A DNA stretch of 64,000 nt. Source: Roseimicrobium sp. ORNL1 (GTDB lineage Bacteria > Verrucomicrobiota > Verrucomicrobiia > Verrucomicrobiales > Verrucomicrobiaceae). Shown here one piece after another: positions 18,905-27,350 of the stretch. Position 1 is the stretch's first letter; each line of letters starts with the position of its first letter. Below the pieces are notes generated by a model. That model saw only the letters and a program-made list of their open reading frames with translations. It had not been told where the DNA came from and searched no databases. The stretch spans positions 6,200,001-6,264,000 of the forward strand of contig NZ_CP049143.1 in NCBI RefSeq assembly GCF_011044495.1, in the 5' to 3' direction. The position numbers and the translations under genes were made by a program.

Positions 18905-21900
18905 ATGACCAGACTCACCCGTACATTCCTCGCCGCCACGCTGCTGGCGGCCGGCGCCCCCACGGCGCTGATGCACGCCGAATCGCCCAGCTGGATCTGG
19001 GCAGAGGCCACAGCCAAGCCAAATCAAAAGGTCTACTTCAGGAAGACCTTCGAGGTAAATCCGAGGGACACTGTGCGGCTCTACGCTGCCAGCGACGACA
19101 ACATGACCGTCTATGTGAACGGCAAGGAAGTGCTGAAGGGAGCCGGCTGGGATAAGATCCAGGTGAAGGACCTGAGCCCCTTCACCGCGAATGGCAAAAA
19201 CGTCATCGCCGTGGAAGCCGGCAATGGCAGCAATGACAAGGCCGGCCTGCTGGTGAAGGTGATGGTGGAGACACCCAAGGGTAACCGCGAGGTGGTGACT
19301 GACGGCTCCTGGAAGCAAAGCGACAAGGCAGACGAGGGCTGGAAGAATGCCGACTTCTCGGACAAGGCATGGAAGCCCGCCTTCGTGGTGGCCAAGCTGG
19401 GCGAAGGCCCCTGGAAGAAAGTGAACGACGACACCCTGGCACAGGCGGCGGATCTGAAGAAGCCCGAAGCCACCGCGGTGAAGGACATCAAGCTCAAGGA
19501 AGGCTTCAAGGTCGAGCTGCTCTACAGCGTGCCCATGGCTGAACAGGGCTCGTGGGTGGCCACCTGCTTCGATGACAAGGGGCGCCTCATCGTGAGCGAC
19601 CAGTATGGCAAGCTGTACCGCGTGACCCTGCCGGCGCTTGGAGGCAAGGCCACCGACACCAAGGTGGAAGCCATCCCTGCGGAAATCGGCGAAGCACAGG
19701 GCCTCGTGTATGCCTTCGGCTCGCTGTACGCCATCACGAACTCGGACAAGTATCCGCGCGGCCTGTGGCGCATCCAGGACACGAATGGCGATGACCAGTT
19801 CGACAAGGTGGAACAGCTTCGCGCCTTCCCCAACAAGGGTGGTGAGCACGGCCCACACGCCGTGGTGGTGGGGCCGGATGGCAAGTCGCTCTACTGCATC
19901 GTGGGCAACCAGACGCCCATCACCGAGCTGAACAGCAGCCGCGTGCCGCAGCACTGGGCGGAAGACCGTCTGCTCGATCCGCTCATTGGTCGTGGTTTCA
20001 TGCGTGAAGTGATGGCACCCGGTGGCTGGGTGGCAAAGACGGATCCCGAAGGCAAAACGTGGGAACTCATCTGCACCGGCTTCCGCAATGAATATGACGC
20101 CGCCTTCAACAAGGATGGCGATCTCTTCACCTTCGACGCGGACATGGAGTGGGATTTCAGTGTGCCCTGGTACCGCCCGACCCGCGTGTGCCATGTGCTC
20201 AGCGGTGGTGAATTCGGCTGGCGCTCACTCTCGAAGAAGTGGCCCGTACGCTGGGAAGACAGCCTGCCTCCCACCGTGGACATCGGCCCCGGCTCACCCA
20301 CGGGTGTGGCGTTTGGTTATGGAGCCAAGGCCTTCCCCCAGAAGTATCAGGACGCCTTCTACATCTGCGACTGGAGCTACGGAAAGATGTACGCCGTGCA
20401 TCTGAAGAAGAGCGGCGCGGGCTACACCGCAGACTTCGAGGAATTCATGGCCGCGCAGCCGCTTCCTCTGACCGACGTGCTTATTTCTCCGAAGGACGGC
20501 GCCATGTATGTGACCATCGGTGGTCGTCGTGTGCAGAGTGGTCTGTATCGCGTGACTTATAGCGGTGATACTGCTGCCAAGGCTCCCGCGATGACTAAGA
20601 CGGGCACTGGCACGCTTTCACTCAAGGAACTGCAGGCCGCCACGGTGGAGACGAAGACCGTGGGCTTCGATGGTGCTGCAGGTACCGCAGACTCGACGGA
20701 AGCGCTCCACAAGCTGCGCCGCGAACTAGAGGCCTATCACAAGGTCGATGCGAAGGCGGTGGACTTCGCCTGGCCGCACCTCGGTCACGAGGACCGCTTC
20801 ATCCGCTTCGCGGCACGCATCGCAGTGGAACATCAGCCGGTGGAAAGCTGGAAGGACCGCGCGCTCAATGAAACGAATCCCCGCGCTTCACTGACGGCAC
20901 TCATGGCGCTGGCCCGCAGCGGCAAGGGTGACAAGGCTCTCCTGCCCCAGATCCTCGCCTCGCTGGACAAGATTGATTTTGCCACGCTCAAGGGCCTCGA
21001 TCGCGAAACGTATGTGCGCGACTACTACCTCGCGCTCTCCCGTTTCGGTGAACCGGAAGGAGCTCTGAAGGAAAAGACAGCAGCGAAGCTCTCAAAGCTC
21101 TTCCCCACCAGCGATCCCTGGCTGAACGTGGACCTCACCGAAGTGCTCACCTACCTGGGTGACGCTGCGTTCCTTCCCAAGGCCGTGGCCCTCGTGGACA
21201 CCGCGCCCACGCAGGAAGAACAGATCGCGCACGCCATGAGCCTGCGCTTCGCGAAGAATGGATGGACGCCGGAGCTGCGCGAGCGCTTCTTCAAGTGGGT
21301 CTGCCTGCGCGCGCCCACCTACAAGGGCGGCGCGAGCTTCAGCCTCTTCATGCAGGACATCCGCAAGGACGCCGAACTCGGACTGACGGATGCGGAGAAG
21401 GTGGCACTCAAGCCAATCCTGGAAGCCAAACCGGATATCAAGATGCCGCAGTTCACCTTCACCCCGCGCAGCTTCGTAAAGAACTACACCATGGCGGATC
21501 TGGACCACCTCCTCGGCGTGGGTCTGGAAGGCGGACGCAAATTCGAGAACGGACGCAACCTCTTCGGCCAGGCCACGTGCTTCGCCTGCCACCGCTTCGG
21601 CCAGGAAGGCGGCGCCATCGGACCCGACCTCACGAGTGTGGCCGGCAAGTACAGCGTGCGTGACCTGCTGGTGCACATCGTAGAACCGAGCAAGGAAATC
21701 AGCGACCAGTATGGCCAGCTCGAAGTCACGCTCAACGACGGCAGCAAGGTCTTCGGCCGCATCATGAACCTGGCCGGTGATCGCATCACGCTTAACATCA
21801 ACATGATGGATCCCAACGCCACCCAGGCGGTCGATCGCAAACTGGTGAAGAGCATGGAGCAGAGCAAGGTGAGCATGATGCCCCCCGGCCTGCTGAACAC

Positions 21901-21979
21901 GCTGTCTGAAAGCGATATCCTGGATCTGATGGCCTACCTGCTGAGCAAGGGGAACAAAGAAGACCCGATGTTCAAGTAA
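18905..21979 (+). CDS. PVC-type heme-binding dehydrogenase-like protein with C-terminal CxxCH
   Basis: The ATG at 18905 gives 1024 residues with a signal peptide (LTRTFLAATLLAAGAPTALMHA). Order of regions: an N-terminal jelly-roll/galactose-binding-like module (WIWAEATAKPNQKVYFRKTF, LYAASDDNMTVYVNGKEV); a beta-propeller of the PVC membrane-bound dehydrogenase type (ATCFDDKGRLIVSDQYGKLYR, GEHGPHAVVVGPDGKSLYC, NEYDAAFNKDGDLFTFDADMEWD); HEAT-like helices; and a C-terminal heme domain with C892 in QATCFACHRFGQEGGAIGPDL, followed by LVHIVEPSKEISDQYGQ and SESDILDLMAYLL. The last part fits the TIGR02603-type heme-binding domain. It is periplasmic, and the reaction is unknown. Confidence 0.88.
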   Translation: MTRLTRTFLAATLLAAGAPTALMHAESPSWIWAEATAKPNQKVYFRKTFEVNPRDTVRLYAASDDNMTVYVNGKEVLKGAGWDKIQVKDLSPFTANGKNVIAVEAGNGSNDKAGLLVKVMVETPKGNREVVTDGSWKQSDKADEGWKNADFSDKAWKPAFVVAKLGEGPWKKVNDDTLAQAADLKKPEATAVKDIKLKEGFKVELLYSVPMAEQGSWVATCFDDKGRLIVSDQYGKLYRVTLPALGGKATDTKVEAIPAEIGEAQGLVYAFGSLYAITNSDKYPRGLWRIQDTNGDDQFDKVEQLRAFPNKGGEHGPHAVVVGPDGKSLYCIVGNQTPITELNSSRVPQHWAEDRLLDPLIGRGFMREVMAPGGWVAKTDPEGKTWELICTGFRNEYDAAFNKDGDLFTFDADMEWDFSVPWYRPTRVCHVLSGGEFGWRSLSKKWPVRWEDSLPPTVDIGPGSPTGVAFGYGAKAFPQKYQDAFYICDWSYGKMYAVHLKKSGAGYTADFEEFMAAQPLPLTDVLISPKDGAMYVTIGGRRVQSGLYRVTYSGDTAAKAPAMTKTGTGTLSLKELQAATVETKTVGFDGAAGTADSTEALHKLRRELEAYHKVDAKAVDFAWPHLGHEDRFIRFAARIAVEHQPVESWKDRALNETNPRASLTALMALARSGKGDKALLPQILASLDKIDFATLKGLDRETYVRDYYLALSRFGEPEGALKEKTAAKLSKLFPTSDPWLNVDLTEVLTYLGDAAFLPKAVALVDTAPTQEEQIAHAMSLRFAKNGWTPELRERFFKWVCLRAPTYKGGASFSLFMQDIRKDAELGLTDAEKVALKPILEAKPDIKMPQFTFTPRSFVKNYTMADLDHLLGVGLEGGRKFENGRNLFGQATCFACHRFGQEGGAIGPDLTSVAGKYSVRDLLVHIVEPSKEISDQYGQLEVTLNDGSKVFGRIMNLAGDRITLNINMMDPNATQAVDRKLVKSMEQSKVSMMPPGLLNTLSESDILDLMAYLLSKGNKEDPMFK

Positions 21980-22030
21980 GCGAGATGTGGTTCGCGTTCC
22001 GCGCGACCATCACGAACCAGTTATCATCCC

Positions 22031-22068
22031 GCAGCCCGGCCTTTCAAAAAGGTCGGGCTGCTTTTTTT
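22031..22068 (+). terminator. Intrinsic terminator
   Basis: GCAGCCCGGCCT (22031-22042) pairs with AGGTCGGGCTGC (22050-22061) with one G-U pair, followed by seven T residues. It ends the heme-binding-protein transcript. Confidence 0.9.
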
Positions 22069-22097
22069 GGCACATGCGGAAGTAGACCGAACAAGAA

Positions 22098-22298
22098 TTA
22101 AGGGACCACATTTCCTCCCGCCAGCTTGCGGGCCAGTGCCTGGCTCTCGGGCGCGAGCCGCGCCATCGGCACCGCGAATGATTTGCCCTCACGCACCAGC
22201 GTTACTTGATCGCGCCCGTAGGGTCCGTAAAAAAATTTAAAATCCATGAGGGGTTCCGCACCGGGAAAGCGCATGCCTGGATGAATTCCTATCTTCAT
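22098..22298 (-). CDS. Short SHD1-like ORF, probably a gene remnant
   Basis: This 66-codon minus-strand frame encodes DFKFFYGPYGRDQVTLVREG followed by KSFAVPMARLAPESQALARK. This pattern resembles the SHD1 (SLA1 homology domain 1) repeats common in Planctomycetes and Verrucomicrobia, where a strand pair ends in PL..L...Q/A. It lacks a signal peptide and any partner domain, and its N-terminal part is encoded by a 14-bp inverted repeat. It may be a remnant of a longer gene or a minimal single-domain protein. The family match is by eye only. Confidence 0.35.
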   Translation of the reverse strand: MKIGIHPGMRFPGAEPLMDFKFFYGPYGRDQVTLVREGKSFAVPMARLAPESQALARKLAGGNVVP

Positions 22299-22307
22299 CC
22301 AGGCATG
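22272..22307. repeat. 14-bp perfect inverted repeat at edge of RiPP-like island
   Basis: CATGCCTGGATGAA (22272-22285) is the exact reverse complement of 22294-22307, with an 8-base loop. Two more base pairs extend it (C22270-G22309 and a G-U). It lies in the 5' part of the SHD1-like frame and about 100 bases before the first small ORF of the AT-richer island. No T-run flanks it. Confidence 0.6.
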
Positions 22308-22413
22308 TGCCGTCGAAGGTGTCCGAGTTCCTCCGATCTACGACTTCTGTTCCGTGTGCGAATTTTGAAAACAACTTCAATACCGTGGCCCCTTGCAGGG
22401 CCTGAATGAAACC

Positions 22414-22740
22414 ATGATTCACAACCTGAACACCGCCTGGCTGTACGCCTATTCGCCGAACGCTAATACGCCGAGTACCGCGTATCATACCGTTTACACA
22501 GGTAGCGCCCCTAACGGAAGGGCTATCTTTGCAACCGTTTCGTTGTCCCATCTCACGACACTTAATGCGATGGGGGCAGGCGCCTGGATCAGGAGTGTTA
22601 CCCCTCCTTTTGGCCCTCCTGCCGAATTCCACGACTTCGCCCACAATTCACACTACAGCGGCCAGGTGATCGCGGTTACTTTCGCCCTTTCTGCGCGGGG
22701 TGCAGAGGCTTTCGCTCAGGCCAGCGTGTTCTACTTCTAA
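22414..22740 (+). CDS. Small hypothetical protein, first ORF of RiPP-like island
   Basis: The product from the ATG at 22414 is 108 residues; a TTG at 22393 is a possible earlier start. I do not recognise a family. The sequence is rich in Thr, Ser, Ala, His and aromatic residues (LNTAWLYAYSPNANTPSTAY, FHDFAHNSHYSGQVIAVTFA), lacks Cys and has no signal peptide. Base composition is clearly less GC-rich than the neighbouring core genes. It is followed after 12 bases by another small ORF, so the two are likely co-transcribed. It could be an accessory protein of the ATP-grasp locus or an unrelated acquired gene. Confidence 0.5.
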   Translation: MIHNLNTAWLYAYSPNANTPSTAYHTVYTGSAPNGRAIFATVSLSHLTTLNAMGAGAWIRSVTPPFGPPAEFHDFAHNSHYSGQVIAVTFALSARGAEAFAQASVFYF

Positions 22741-22752
22741 CCATCAAGAGTC

Positions 22753-23103
22753 ATGGCGAAACATCCAAAAACGCGACCATCGTCTCCCTCTGCCGACAAA
22801 CTGCTAGCACCAGAAGTCGCTGTCATCCTCTATAATAAGCAAACGGGAGTGATTTGCCATGTTCATTTCTTCAGCGCCACAAACGGCATAAAGCCGCCTG
22901 ATAAGAAGGAGCTTGAGGACATGGCGTCTGCCCATGCCGTGAAGGATGGTCACGACATTCAGATGCATGGTGCCATGCATATCGCCCCCGCGGCCCTTAA
23001 GCGTGGCGTTGGTTATCGCATCTCCGTAAAAAAACGTGCACCCTCCCTTGTCGAGATTAAGCCCGGCAAACTCAAACCACATAACATCCTGGGTGACGCA
23101 TGA
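22753..23103 (+). CDS. Small hypothetical protein, second ORF of RiPP-like island
   Basis: This 116-residue product starts MAKHPKTRPSSPSADK. It contains a compact alpha/beta-looking segment, VAVILYNKQTGVICHVHFFS followed by a charged helix KPPDKKELEDMASAHAVKDG, and ends in a basic tail (VEIKPGKLKPHNILGDA). I do not recognise a family. The gene is 12 bases after the first small ORF and 97 bases before the putative precursor gene, on the same strand as the ATP-grasp gene. A role in leader binding or immunity is possible but unsupported. Confidence 0.5.
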   Translation: MAKHPKTRPSSPSADKLLAPEVAVILYNKQTGVICHVHFFSATNGIKPPDKKELEDMASAHAVKDGHDIQMHGAMHIAPAALKRGVGYRISVKKRAPSLVEIKPGKLKPHNILGDA

Positions 23104-23200
23104 GCAGATCCCTTTCCAGGGCGTGCATTTCAACCACACGAGCCTGCCATAAAGCCGAAACCACGAACGATAAACATTCCAAACTGAAAGGAGTGCCAAT

Positions 23201-23464
23201 ATGGGAAAAGAAAAACCACGAACGGCATTAGGTGCCGAGTTTGATGAAGCACGCAGGGAAAAGAGTGGACGTCCGATCGTCCTGGTAGCACAGGACGTCC
23301 CATATATTAAGTTGGAGTCCCCAGAAGAATTGAAGCAGTGGCAGGACGACTTGTACGCCCAGTATGGGATTTCATTGGATGAATCGCAACTGCCAGGGAT
23401 ACGGGCGGAATGCGGCTGCTGCGTCAATGGCCGTTATACAAGCGACCAATGCGACGCTGCTTGA
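23201..23464 (+). CDS. Putative RiPP precursor peptide
   Basis: The 87-residue product has an excellent ribosome binding site (AGGAG at 23189-23193, 7 bases from the ATG). A charged leader-like region comes first (residues 1-65; EFDEARREKSGRPIVLVAQD, SPEELKQWQDDLYAQYG). The short C-terminal region after PGIRAE contains CGCCVNGRYTSDQCDAA, which holds four Cys (71, 73, 74, 84), Thr80, Ser81, Asp82 and Asp85. Acidic residues together with Ser/Thr (or Cys) near the C-terminus are what an MvdC/D-type ATP-grasp ligase would cross-link. Its position directly upstream of such a ligase gene is the main support. The core boundaries are inferred. Confidence 0.6.
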   Translation: MGKEKPRTALGAEFDEARREKSGRPIVLVAQDVPYIKLESPEELKQWQDDLYAQYGISLDESQLPGIRAECGCCVNGRYTSDQCDAA

Positions 23465-23473
23465 GCAACGCCG

Positions 23474-23509
23474 GTGTCGATCCGGTCGTTCGCCCGGCCG
23501 GATCGACAC
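23474..23509 (+). promoter_or_regulatory. Stable hairpin between precursor and ATP-grasp genes
   Basis: GTGTCGATCCGG (23474-23485) pairs exactly with CCGGATCGACAC (23498-23509), and the stem continues inward by a G-U and two G-C pairs, leaving a loop of about 6 bases. No T-run follows. It lies in the 61-base gap and ends 7 bases before the AGGAGA of the ligase gene. It fits a partial terminator or mRNA-stabilising element that sets a high precursor-to-enzyme ratio. Confidence 0.7.
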
Positions 23510-23525
23510 GAGCGCCAGGAGAGAC

Positions 23526-24476
23526 ATGGCAATGATCGCGATCGTCACAGTCCGCAATGATGTGCATGCCGTCGCAATCTGCGGACAGGTCCGTCGTCTT
23601 GGATACCCCGACTGCCACATCATCGAATGTGACCAACTCGCCCAAGGACGAAATATTCACTATGCCGTCGGAGTGGATGCTGGCAGGGACTGGGTCCTGA
23701 CGTCCGATGGGAGTCCAATTGCGATTTCGCAGACCCGTGTGATTTGGCTGCGACGCCCCAGGGCCAATCAAAACCTCAACACGCCCCTCACGGAGGAAGA
23801 TGGCTACCATCTTGTTAACAATGACTGTCGCGGCGCGCTTTCGGGCTATCTTGCAACTCACTTCCGGGGGAAATGGATTTCCCATCCGGAAGCAACTTTT
23901 CGGGCATCTGACAAGCTCTACCAGCAGGAGGTCGCCCGGGCTTGTGGATTCCGAGTCCCGAAGACGATAGTCACCCAATCAGCAGACGAAGTGGGAAAGT
24001 TCTTCTTGGAGTGTGATGGCAAGGTAATTGTCAAAACGGTCGTCGGTGCCGATCTCACTCTTGAAACCAAAAAGATAGCCGACCCCTCGTTCTTTTCGGA
24101 CGAGGCATACAGCGCGTCGCCAGCGATCTACCAGGAGTGTATCGAGGGCACCAAGCACTTGCGGTTGCTCAACTTCGGCGACAGGTCCATGTGCGGTCTC
24201 ATCGAGACCGACAACCTTGACTGGCGGATGCATCTCGATGAATCGATCACGCCGTGGAAGGTGCCCGACGACTTGAATCGCCGGGTGCGCATGGTCATTG
24301 AGCGGCTGGGATTGGAGATGGGCATTGTTGACATCAAGTTGACTCCAGGCGGTGAGCCTGTGTGGTTGGAGGTCAATCCGCAGGGGCAGTTCATATTTCT
24401 GGAACCGTTAACCGGGTTGCCATTCGTCGAAATGTTTTCGAGGTATCTCATCGAGGAAGCCACGTCGCTTGCCTAG
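23526..24476 (+). CDS. MvdC/MvdD-like ATP-grasp peptide ligase
   Basis: The 316-residue product resembles ATP-grasp ligases of microviridin-type (graspetide) pathways. Visible features are an N-terminal pre-ATP-grasp fold (IAIVTVRNDVHA), VIWLRRPRANQN near residue 72 (the family's 'WYRRP'-like motif), HPEATFRASDKLYQQEVARACG, the ATP-grasp core VIVKTVVGADL, YQECIEGTKHLRL, and the C-terminal GIVDIKL and WLEVNPQGQFIFLEPLTGLP with the metal-binding Glu282/Asn284. Such enzymes phosphorylate side-chain carboxylates of a precursor and form ester or amide macrocycles. AGGAGA at 23517-23522 precedes ATGs at 23526 and 23532; the latter has the better spacing. No transporter or acetyltransferase is adjacent. 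Confidence 0.8.
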   Translation: MAMIAIVTVRNDVHAVAICGQVRRLGYPDCHIIECDQLAQGRNIHYAVGVDAGRDWVLTSDGSPIAISQTRVIWLRRPRANQNLNTPLTEEDGYHLVNNDCRGALSGYLATHFRGKWISHPEATFRASDKLYQQEVARACGFRVPKTIVTQSADEVGKFFLECDGKVIVKTVVGADLTLETKKIADPSFFSDEAYSASPAIYQECIEGTKHLRLLNFGDRSMCGLIETDNLDWRMHLDESITPWKVPDDLNRRVRMVIERLGLEMGIVDIKLTPGGEPVWLEVNPQGQFIFLEPLTGLPFVEMFSRYLIEEATSLA

Positions 24477-24670
24477 GGTTGAGTCAGGTTGGTGTCCTGC
24501 AACCGCGTCCTCTTTTGCCGGGGCTTGGTTTGCCTCCAGCATACCGCAATGAATGGAACGGTTGCTAGACACCCACATTCGAACTATATTCGTGATAGAT
24601 CGGACCCGCGATTCCGCTACCAAGAAGGCATTGCAAGCAGACTGGCCATGCCCATGATGCGGCACCATTT

Positions 24671-27238
24671 ATGAAGCCCCCGGGGAGAAATCCCATTTTC
24701 AGTATTCGCAGCACGACCACCCTCCTGCTCCTGCTCGCATGCCTTGCTCTCCCGGCATGGGGCCAGAGCGATGAAGACGAGATTCCCGCGCCCAAAGCCG
24801 AGGTGGCTCTGGTGCACCAGAGCGCCACGGTGCGCCTGTACGAACCGGACGAACGCCCTCCGCGCGCCGTGTTCGTCTTTGGCTCCGGCGATGGCGGATG
24901 GTCTGCCTGGGAGGACGCGGCCAGCCATTGGCTGCGGGACGTGGGCGTCTACGTGATCGGGTTCGACCTGCGCAGCTACGCGGAGAAGGACTTCGACCAA
25001 CAAAAGCTGGGGCGCGACATGGCGACGCTGGCGAATGAAGGGGTGACTCGCAGCGGGGGCGATGCCAACACGCCCATCATCTACGGCGGCTGGAGCATGG
25101 GCGCGGTACAGGCCGTGCCTGCGGGCGCTTTTGCAGGACGGCCGCCGAGCTTGAAAGGGCTCGTTCTCATGAGCGCGGACAGCCGCGGCCGGTATGGCTT
25201 GCGTGCAACGGATGAGCTGGGCATCACCCCCACCGGCCAGGGCACCTTCAGCCTTTCTGATTTCAGCAAGGGCGTTGCCGGCTTGCGGGTCGCGCAGTTC
25301 CACGGGGGAGCGGACTTCATGGCCTCGACGGCCTGGGTCCAGGGGCTCACCTCGCCGCATCAGCTCTACATCATGCGGGGCGCGAACCATGGGTTCGATG
25401 GACCGGCAGACAGCTTCGCACCGCTCCTGCAGCGGGGGGTGGATTGGGTGCTGGGCGATGACACGGCGGTGGCGCTGCCACCTGAGCCGGGCCTGCCCTT
25501 TGGGCTCTCGCCCCTTTGGCCAGCAGCGGCACTGGCGATTGGTCTTGCGATCTTTTTCATCGTTTCGCGCCAGCACTCCATCCGCGTGCTGGTACTCGCC
25601 GTGGCCGTGATGGGCGCGGTGGACTTGCTGGAGGCTCTCTTCCAAAAACCTCCCGGCGTGCTGGCGTGGATGGAACAGTGGGTGCCTCTGGGCGTGACTG
25701 AGAAGAGCCGCCTGCTCCTGCTGCTCTCCGGTCTGGCGCTGCTGTCCCTCGCGCGTGGACTGCGCCGGCGGAAGCACATCGCGTGGATGCTGGCGCTCGG
25801 CATGCTGAGCATTTCCGCGGTGCTGCATCTCGCACGGGCGTTTGACTGGCATCACGCGGTTGCCGCCGCCATCTTGATCATTCCGCTGGTGCGATGGAGG
25901 AAGGAATTCATCGCGCGCTCGGATGCCCCCTCGATGCGACTGGGCTGGATCATGGCGGCCGTGCTCGCACTGGCCCTGTTCGTCTATGGCACCATCGGCC
26001 TGCGGCAATTGAGCGAGCGCGGCAACTTCGGCGAGGCGCTCTCGTGGTCCCAGTGCTCTCAAGGCGCCGCCGCTGCCGTGGTGATGCAGAAGTCCGAGCT
26101 GGACCGCGATGGCAGCCGTGCCGCGCGCAGCTTCCTGGCGACGCTGCGAGCAGGCAGCCTAGTGAGTGCCATCTTGGTCCTGGCGCTTCTGCTGCGTCCC
26201 GTCCTGAAGCGCCGCTACCCTGAGGCCACCGACGAAGAGCGCGCCAAGGTGAAGAACATCATCGCCACACACGGTGCGGATCCCATGAACGGCTTCGCGC
26301 TGCTTAGCGACAAGCGGTACTTCTTCAGTGACGATGGAGATGGCGTGGTGGCCTATGCCTTGTGGAGGAAGTTCGCCGTGGTGCTGGCAGATCCCATCTG
26401 TGAATCTTCCAAGCGAGCCGAAATGGTGCGTACCTTTGCGGAATTCTGCGCGCGGCAGGACTGGGAGCCCCTCTTCTACTGCTCGCACATGAGCCAGCGC
26501 ACGCTCTATGAGGAGCTGGGTTTCGTGACGTTCAAGGTGGGTGAGGATGCTCGGCTGGATACCGCCGAGTTCAAGCTTCAGGGCGGCAAGTTCCAGAACC
26601 TCCGCACGGCGCGCAACAAGGCGCAGAAGGCGGGCCTGACCTTCCAGTGGTATGATGCGAAGCCGCATCCGGATCACGGCCTGGAAGCGCAGGTACAACT
26701 CATCTCCCAGCACTGGCTCGATCTCAAACATGGTGGAGAGATGACCTTCGACCTCGGTTCCTTCAGCCTGGAGTTCATCCGGGAACATGGCTGCGCGATC
26801 GTGCGCAATCCGGAGGGTCGCATTGAAACCTTCGCCACCTGGCTCTGCTATGATGGCGGCAGGGGGCGCAGCCTCGACCTCATGCGCGGGCGCAACGAGT
26901 TCAAGGACGTGATGGATTTCCTCATCGTGGAAGCCATCGATCACTTCAAGGCCTCCGGTGTGAAGGAAGTGAGCCTGGGCAATGCCCCCCTCGCCAACGT
27001 GCTTGCCGTCGACGGTGAAAAGCTGGAGAGTCGTGAAGAGCGCGCCGTAAGATTCCTCTTCGACAACTTCGACAAATTCTACGGCTACAAGAGCCTCTTC
27101 AACTTCAAGAAGAAGTACCTGCCCGACTGGCAGGGCCGCTACCTGGCCTACCGTCCCCGCGTGAGTCTCGCCATGGTGGGCCTGGCGATTGCAGGGGTGC
27201 ATCTGCCAAAGGGATTCGTGGGACTGGTGCGGTCGTAG
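24671..27238 (+). CDS. Fusion of AcvB/VirJ-like hydrolase and aminoacyl-phosphatidylglycerol synthase (DUF2156)
   Basis: The 855-residue protein has three parts. Residues 1-30 are a signal/anchor segment. Residues about 45-260 form an alpha/beta-hydrolase of the AcvB/VirJ type (FVFGSGDGGWSAWED, nucleophile S142 in YGGWSMGAV, D215 in GGADFM, H240 in GANHGFDG). Residues about 275-510 carry six or seven membrane segments. Residues about 515-850 match the MprF-type synthase domain DUF2156 (GFALLSDKRYFFSDDGDGVVAY, QDWEPLFYCSHM, NLRTARNKAQKAG, LDLMRGRNEFKDVMDFLIVE). In Agrobacterium, AcvB hydrolyses lysyl-phosphatidylglycerol made by LpiA. Here both activities seem joined, with the hydrolase on the periplasmic side and the synthase in the cytoplasm. 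Confidence 0.85.
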   Translation: MKPPGRNPIFSIRSTTTLLLLLACLALPAWGQSDEDEIPAPKAEVALVHQSATVRLYEPDERPPRAVFVFGSGDGGWSAWEDAASHWLRDVGVYVIGFDLRSYAEKDFDQQKLGRDMATLANEGVTRSGGDANTPIIYGGWSMGAVQAVPAGAFAGRPPSLKGLVLMSADSRGRYGLRATDELGITPTGQGTFSLSDFSKGVAGLRVAQFHGGADFMASTAWVQGLTSPHQLYIMRGANHGFDGPADSFAPLLQRGVDWVLGDDTAVALPPEPGLPFGLSPLWPAAALAIGLAIFFIVSRQHSIRVLVLAVAVMGAVDLLEALFQKPPGVLAWMEQWVPLGVTEKSRLLLLLSGLALLSLARGLRRRKHIAWMLALGMLSISAVLHLARAFDWHHAVAAAILIIPLVRWRKEFIARSDAPSMRLGWIMAAVLALALFVYGTIGLRQLSERGNFGEALSWSQCSQGAAAAVVMQKSELDRDGSRAARSFLATLRAGSLVSAILVLALLLRPVLKRRYPEATDEERAKVKNIIATHGADPMNGFALLSDKRYFFSDDGDGVVAYALWRKFAVVLADPICESSKRAEMVRTFAEFCARQDWEPLFYCSHMSQRTLYEELGFVTFKVGEDARLDTAEFKLQGGKFQNLRTARNKAQKAGLTFQWYDAKPHPDHGLEAQVQLISQHWLDLKHGGEMTFDLGSFSLEFIREHGCAIVRNPEGRIETFATWLCYDGGRGRSLDLMRGRNEFKDVMDFLIVEAIDHFKASGVKEVSLGNAPLANVLAVDGEKLESREERAVRFLFDNFDKFYGYKSLFNFKKKYLPDWQGRYLAYRPRVSLAMVGLAIAGVHLPKGFVGLVRS

Positions 27239-27350
27239 TGACTCCACTCGTTGCGCAAGACAACCGGATCCTGGCAGTACATTGAGGAAATCAACAATGC
27301 CCCCACGATTATGTATTGGGCCGGGAGTTGATATCCAGTAGGGTCCCGCC

